Shown in pieces: positions 60,494 through 64,000 of a DNA stretch of 64,000 bases (its first letter is position 1; every line of letters starts with the position of its first letter). Origin of the DNA: Candidatus Gastranaerophilales bacterium. GTDB lineage: Bacteria; Cyanobacteriota; Vampirovibrionia; Gastranaerophilales; Gastranaerophilaceae. Both the position numbers and the translations under genes were made by a program. The notes under the pieces are model-generated. The model did no database searches, was not told the DNA's origin, and worked only from the letters and a program-made list of their open reading frames with translations. Where the stretch lies: assembly GCA_910587815.1 (NCBI GenBank), contig CAJUNK010000003.1:92032-156031 (forward strand). The letters are read 5' to 3'.

Positions 60494-61444
60494 TTAGACC
60501 CTCTTTGCCACCCTTAATTTGGCGCTTCTTGAGGGAGGATTTTCCCTGATTTCATCATCAGATGCCATAATAGGCTTTTTTGTGATGATTTCTATAAGCT
60601 TTCCCTCACATCTGCATTGCGGAACATTTCTATCACATCTGCACTCCTGTGCAAAACTTTTAAATGCCATCTTTGCAAGTCTATCTTCCAAAGAATGAAA
60701 ACTTATTACACTTATTATAGCACTAGCATCTAATAATGTAACCACTTTATTTAATGTATTTTCAAAATTTAACAACTCTGAATTTACTTCTATCCTTAAA
60801 GCCTGGAAAACCCTTGTAGCAGGATGAATTTTAGATTTTATTTTTGGTGTGGAATTTACAATTAATTCGCTCAATTGTAAAGTTGTATTAAGTGGTCGAT
60901 TTTCAACGATAGCCTTTGCAATCCTTTTAGAAAAGCGTTCTTCGCCATATTCTGAAAATATTCTAACTAAATCAGACAACGGATACTTGTTTACAACATC
61001 CCATGCTGAAAATTCTTGTTCCTGATTAAAACGCATGTCCAGTTTTGCATCCTTTGTAAAACTAAAACCACGTTCTATTTTTGTCAGCTGATGATACGAT
61101 GCCCCTAAATCAAAAATTATTCCACCTGTAATCTTTTCTATCCCAAGTTTATCTAAATTTTCCTTAATATTTGCATAAGAATCTTTAATTATAGTGACAT
61201 TTTCAAACTTCTCAAGCTTTTTTTTAGCAGCCCTAATGGCATCATCATCTACATCAAAAGAAATAAGCCTGCCATTACCCATAAGACGCGATGCTATTAG
61301 GGCACTATGCCCGCCTCCGCCAAGAGTTGCGTCTATAAAAATTTTGTCAGAAACGCTGTCTTTTGGAATGAGTGCATCCACAGCCTCATTTAGCATCACT
61401 GTATAATGTTTGAAATCAATATTTTTACCTGGGGAATTTTCCAT
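60494..61444 (-). CDS. rsmH: 16S rRNA (cytosine(1402)-N4)-methyltransferase
   Basis: Methylates C1402 of 16S rRNA with S-adenosylmethionine. The SAM motif DATLGGGGHSALIAS, DLGASYHQLT-type segment, FSFTKDAKLDMRFNQ, and the C-terminal SFHSLEDRLAK and NPPSRSAKLR are family-specific. Length 316 is standard. First gene of the dcw-type cluster rsmH-ftsL-ftsI-murE; mraZ is not seen upstream. Confidence 0.96.
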   Translation of the reverse strand: MENSPGKNIDFKHYTVMLNEAVDALIPKDSVSDKIFIDATLGGGGHSALIASRLMGNGRLISFDVDDDAIRAAKKKLEKFENVTIIKDSYANIKENLDKLGIEKITGGIIFDLGASYHQLTKIERGFSFTKDAKLDMRFNQEQEFSAWDVVNKYPLSDLVRIFSEYGEERFSKRIAKAIVENRPLNTTLQLSELIVNSTPKIKSKIHPATRVFQALRIEVNSELLNFENTLNKVVTLLDASAIISVISFHSLEDRLAKMAFKSFAQECRCDRNVPQCRCEGKLIEIITKKPIMASDDEIRENPPSRSAKLRVAKRV

Positions 61445-61496
61445 ACAAATTATAATACAACAAACTTTTTTGATTTTGAAAAATTATGAAGTTAGT

Positions 61497-62186
61497 TTAA
61501 TCAAAAAATCTATAGTAAAACAACGCCCTTATTGCCATAAGACCATCAATACAGGTAATTTTTTTGCCCTCCTGATAGCTTCTTGCATTATACTTTATAG
61601 GCAATTCTTCAATCTTTGCACCTTGTTTTACAAGTTTTGCCGTAATTTCAGGCTCAAGATCAAATTTATTAGAATTTATTTTCATGTTTTGCACAAATTC
61701 ACGCTTCATGGCCTTATAGCAAGTTTCCATATCAGAAATTTTAGTACCATATAAAACATTTGTTAAAAATGTTAAAAATTTATTTGCAACATAACTTAAA
61801 AACATAAAATCTTTAAAAGGTGTACCCTTAAACCTGGAGCCATAAGCTACATCTGCTTTCCCGTCTATTATCAGCTTTAATAACGGAGTATAATCAGACG
61901 GATTGTATTCTAAATCGGCATCTTGAATAATTACAATATCACCTGTTGTATTTTTAAACCCCTCATAAACGGCAGAACCCTTTCCGCCGTTTTTTTCCTT
62001 ATACACAATTGTGTATTTTTCTTCATATTTTCTTAATATCTCTCTGGTGGCATCAGTGGAACAATCATCCACAATTATAAAGTTTTTATTTAAATTGCAA
62101 AAATCCGTATTTTCTAAAATTTCAAGAATGTTTTCAATAGTTTTCTCTTCATTATAAACGGGAATTATAATATCTACGGTTTGCAA
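61497..62186 (-). CDS. GT2 glycosyltransferase, dolichol-phosphate-mannose synthase-like
   Basis: A 229-residue GT-A enzyme: DIIIPVYNEEKTI at the start, DDCSTDATREIL, KNGGKGSAVYEGF, and the metal-binding QDADLEYNPSDY. The C-terminal ISDMETCYKAMKR and DLEPEITAKL segments are typical of bacterial polyprenyl-phosphate sugar transferases (DPM1-like). No C-terminal membrane helices remain, so this is the soluble form. Acts at the cytoplasmic side on undecaprenyl phosphate. Monocistronic. Confidence 0.85.
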   Translation of the reverse strand: MQTVDIIIPVYNEEKTIENILEILENTDFCNLNKNFIIVDDCSTDATREILRKYEEKYTIVYKEKNGGKGSAVYEGFKNTTGDIVIIQDADLEYNPSDYTPLLKLIIDGKADVAYGSRFKGTPFKDFMFLSYVANKFLTFLTNVLYGTKISDMETCYKAMKREFVQNMKINSNKFDLEPEITAKLVKQGAKIEELPIKYNARSYQEGKKITCIDGLMAIRALFYYRFFD

Positions 62187-62288
62187 TTTTTCTTCCTCTA
62201 TAAAGTTGCTACATTATATAAAAAGCATATCAAACATCATGGCTGTATGACAATTTAGTTTAAATTTCTTAACAAATAACAAAATAAG

Positions 62289-62747
62289 TTAAAATTTTGG
62301 ATTATGCATACTGGATGTGCTTTTTAACATTTGCCCCATTCTAAACAAAAATGGACCAACAAATAAATAATTTGTTTTTGTTGAAAATCTGTAGTTTTCA
62401 TCACAACTGATTTTCAGGTTTAAAATATGTTTTTTTAAATATTGGTTTTCAGATTGAATTAAAACGCTATCAGCAGAAGTTTGAATAAAATTTAATTTTA
62501 TATCCTGCCCAAAATAACGCTTTGCTTTATCTTCAACCATTTCTATAATTTCATCATCAATATTGCTGCAAATATTTTCACTTTCATATAGTGAAAAATT
62601 TGAACTTATTTCATCATTGAAAGTTTGTGTACTGTAAAATGCCTGATAATATAATCCACATTCAATTATAAAGAACATAATAAAGGCAACCATAACAAAT
62701 GCAATCCCAAATTCTGCAATACTTTGGGCTTTTTTTGCCTTTAAAAT
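62289..62747 (-). CDS. TadE-like pilus assembly protein with non-canonical start
   Basis: The first ATG (62693) gives 134 residues starting in the middle of a membrane helix. The same frame is open upstream to about 62780 and adds KAKKAQSIAEFGIAFVM directly before it. The combined N-terminus (basic, QSIAEFG, long hydrophobic helix ending IIEC) matches TadE-like prepilin-type proteins. No ATG, GTG or TTG exists in the extension; an ATT codon at 62747-62745 is the best candidate start. The mature part has Cys at positions suitable for a disulphide. It is the third gene of the BlaI-type unit. Confidence 0.55.
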   Translation of the reverse strand: MLKAKKAQSIAEFGIAFVMVAFIMFFIIECGLYYQAFYSTQTFNDEISSNFSLYESENICSNIDDEIIEMVEDKAKRYFGQDIKLNFIQTSADSVLIQSENQYLKKHILNLKISCDENYRFSTKTNYLFVGPFLFRMGQMLKSTSSMHNPKF

Positions 62748-62752
62748 ATTCT

Positions 62753-63199
62753 CTAGATATTTATAAATTTTTTCAGCCTTTCAATGATAGTTTTTTGGTT
62801 TATATCAGGATAAATAAGTGATTCTTTATAAAAAACATTATACTCATTTATAATATTTATGGGAAGAGCCTCCCCATTTTGCAAAATTTGCGCCATTTGC
62901 AACATAAAATCATCTTGCTCTTCACGATACAAATTATCATTTTTTCTAAAATCTTCATCAGCCTCATAATGCACCAAAATATGAAAACAAACATCAATGC
63001 TATCATCAGGAATATTTTTTGGAAATTTTTTCAAAGCACCTAAAACAGTTATTTCACCTGAAAGAACACCAAACATTAATAAAGATACATCTTTTCTAGC
63101 CTGAATAATATCCGACAATGAAAATTGCGCCACAGGCATTTTTGGCTTTACATACAAAAAACTGTTTAATTTTTTAACAATATCTGATAAAAGTTTCAC
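62753..63199 (-). CDS. Hypothetical protein in the BlaI/TadE unit
   Basis: A 148-residue protein I do not recognise. It is soluble and predicted helical, with a basic N-terminus (MKLLSDIVKKLNSFLYVKP) and an acidic middle (HYEADEDFRKNDNLYREEQDDF). One Cys only. It begins 3 bp after the BlaI-type regulator gene and ends just before the TadE-like frame, so the three genes are probably an operon. Function unknown. Confidence 0.6.
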   Translation of the reverse strand: MKLLSDIVKKLNSFLYVKPKMPVAQFSLSDIIQARKDVSLLMFGVLSGEITVLGALKKFPKNIPDDSIDVCFHILVHYEADEDFRKNDNLYREEQDDFMLQMAQILQNGEALPINIINEYNVFYKESLIYPDINQKTIIERLKKFINI

Positions 63200-63202
63200 C
63201 TT

Positions 63203-63559
63203 TTATACTCTTATAGAAGTTTGTGAAATAGAAATAGATGAAGCTATAGAAGCCAGCTTTGCCATATCACCATTACAATATTGAGTGGCAATTTTTTTCA
63301 ATGATGTTGTAATAATATCGCTGCTAGAATATGCAGTTCTGTAATAAAATTTTTTTCCTTGTTTGATTCTTAATAAAATTTCTTTTTCATAAAGCCTATC
63401 CATAACGGTTTTTATTGTGGTATAAGCTCTTTTTGAAGTATTAGAATTATTTATATATTCAAAAACATCTTTTACTGAATTTTTATATATACCTGACTTT
63501 TCAAGTTCCCATAAAGAATTTAAAATTACACTTTCAAGAGAACCATGTTTTAAATTCAT
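63203..63559 (-). CDS. BlaI/MecI/CopY-family transcriptional regulator
   Basis: A 118-residue winged-helix repressor: LESVILNSLWE at the start, then the recognition helix RAYTTIKTVMDRLYEKEIL and the wing RIKQGKKFYYRTAYS, as in BlaI/CopY. The C-terminal dimerisation helix follows. These repressors are usually inactivated by a BlaR1-type M56 protease or by copper; neither partner is in this window. Here it precedes a TadE-like gene, so it may control a pilus. The leader has a GGGAGAT ribosome site. Confidence 0.8.
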   Translation of the reverse strand: MNLKHGSLESVILNSLWELEKSGIYKNSVKDVFEYINNSNTSKRAYTTIKTVMDRLYEKEILLRIKQGKKFYYRTAYSSSDIITTSLKKIATQYCNGDMAKLASIASSISISQTSIRV

Positions 63560-63645
63560 TTTTAGAATATCTCCCTTTTTAATTTCTATTTAAAGGCTCT
63601 ATGTTTATTTTTCAATAGTTTCAGCCCCATGATTTTATTACTACC

Positions 63646-63651
63646 ATTATA
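63646..63651 (-). promoter_or_regulatory. Putative -10 element of the BlaI/TadE unit
   Basis: Minus-strand TATAAT 87 bp before the BlaI ATG; the best -35 (TTGCTT) is at about 20-bp spacing, so this call is moderate. Confidence 0.4.
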
Positions 63652-63873
63652 ACACTTCTCAAAAAAATTAAAAGCAATTTTTTTATAACATACAAGTAAA
63701 ATTTTTACAAAAGTTAACAATATTTAATTTAGCGTCAGCTTGCCCGCCGTTTAGACTTCTGTAGGTGTTTCGCGCAGTTAACACTCACATGCTATTCCAC
63801 AAGGATGATGTTAAAATCTCTTTTAATATGCGCTAGCTTCGCCTGCCACACATCATAAAATCCGCAAAAGAAA

Positions 63874-63903
63874 GGGTGCTGAGGTTACATCTAAACAGCA
63901 CCC
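63874..63903 (-). terminator. Intrinsic terminator of the right-edge pilin-like gene
   Basis: GGGTGCTG (63874-63881) and CAGCACCC (63896-63903) form an 8-bp stem; on the minus strand the hairpin is followed by TTTCTTTT. It lies 32 bp after the stop of the partial gene, as in its paralogue at 23.3 kb. Confidence 0.8.
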
Positions 63904-63935
63904 AAAAAGTTGTTTAATTTTATCGTAAATATGTA

Positions 63936-64000
63936 TTACTCCCTGAACTCCTCCCATTCAATAAGCACTAAACCATCAGCTCCATCTCCTCCTTTGTATG
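63936..64000 (-). CDS. C-terminal tail of a second glycine-rich prepilin-like protein (partial)
   Basis: Only the last 20 codons lie in the window, reading YKGGDGADGLVLIEWEEFRE then TAA. The last 11 residues are identical to those of the 940-residue protein at 20.5-23.3 kb, and 18 of 20 agree over the whole stretch. It is therefore a paralogue on the opposite strand; the rest lies beyond the right edge. Confidence 0.8.
   Translation of the reverse strand, partial: YKGGDGADGLVLIEWEEFRE

Larger units (their letters stand above)
63560..63935. other. Gene-free 376-bp interval between the pilin-like tail and the BlaI gene
   Basis: Holds the BlaI promoter (TATAAT at 63651-63646 on the minus strand) and a terminator at 63874-63903. 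The stretch 63735-63860 is less AT-rich than its surroundings and shows short GC-rich words but no start-bearing frame and no clear copy of the cassette consensus. Confidence 0.5.

Noticed and set aside
1..64000. rRNA, tRNA genes, insertion sequences or prophage
   Set aside because: No rRNA core sequence, cloverleaf with CCA or T-loop GTTCRA, transposase or phage structural gene was recognised on either strand.

Overview
This AT-rich window comes from a bacterial chromosome using the standard code (TGA is a stop). It reads as a diderm-type, meso-DAP peptidoglycan bacterium with a fermentative, probably anaerobic lifestyle. Several features point towards the non-photosynthetic relatives of cyanobacteria (Melainabacteria / Vampirovibrionia, Gastranaerophilales-like): a ThiD2-ThiE fusion of the cyanobacterial type, CsaB, a very large glycine-rich prepilin, a cobamide-dependent CFeSP pair and compact AT-rich operons. 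This placement is inference from gene content; no rRNA or tRNA gene is present to confirm it.

Layout. 1-4.2 kb: agmatinase tail, coaE, BI-1 membrane protein, recJ. 4.2-7.6 kb: small secreted coiled-coil protein, ferredoxin, DUF2023-like protein, radical SAM enzyme and SDR. 7.6-12.9 kb: a tight five-gene operon of a PfkB kinase with an altered active site, csaB, a triple hisA-hisI-hisE fusion, hisD and a DUF374 acyltransferase. 12.9-14.1 kb: an HNH endonuclease gene with a probable frameshift. 14.1-18.0 kb: ftsH followed by two subunits of a corrinoid iron-sulfur protein. 18.1-30.6 kb: folK, flavoprotein, XRE regulator, a 940-residue glycine-rich pilin-like protein, yhcC with a small zinc-ribbon gene, surE, purH, MFS exporter, maf and corA. 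34.1-48.9 kb: secA, an ArsB/NhaD-type transporter, ruvB, HDOD protein, ftsEX, split transketolase, a WecG/TagA glycosyltransferase, Gfo/Idh oxidoreductase, proC, rpmH-rnpA and two P-loop kinases. 49-64 kb: coiled-coil protein, FAD oxidase, MATE exporter, ThiD2-ThiE, an ECF sigma/anti-sigma pair, murA, a dcw-type cluster (murE, ftsI, ftsL-like, rsmH), a glycosyltransferase, a BlaI-type regulator with a TadE-like protein, and the tail of a second glycine-rich pilin-like gene.

The most unusual locus is 30.6-34.1 kb, between corA and secA. It holds no complete gene. Instead it carries ten head-to-tail cassettes, all on the + strand, each encoding 44-84 residues of one cysteine-containing C-terminal domain (consensus LQLCD..YGSVRC..GGCKGAA..DNCYP..IW..NNGSY..TLAFSVR). 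None has an evident start codon with a ribosome site or a promoter. All ten stay open through the domain, although they lie in different frames. Seven carry a 23-97 nt insertion at the same GCGC position near the 3' end. The locus is flanked by an imperfect 36-bp inverted repeat, and short copies of the secA stop region lie nearby. The layout resembles a silent donor locus for antigenic variation, or a store of diversified tails (for example from a diversity-generating retroelement), of a pilin-like surface protein.

The second novel candidate is a small RNA at about 45,850-46,026 on the minus strand. It has a good extended -10 promoter and three hairpins whose loops are C-rich; two of them contain ACCTCC, complementary to Shine-Dalgarno sequences.
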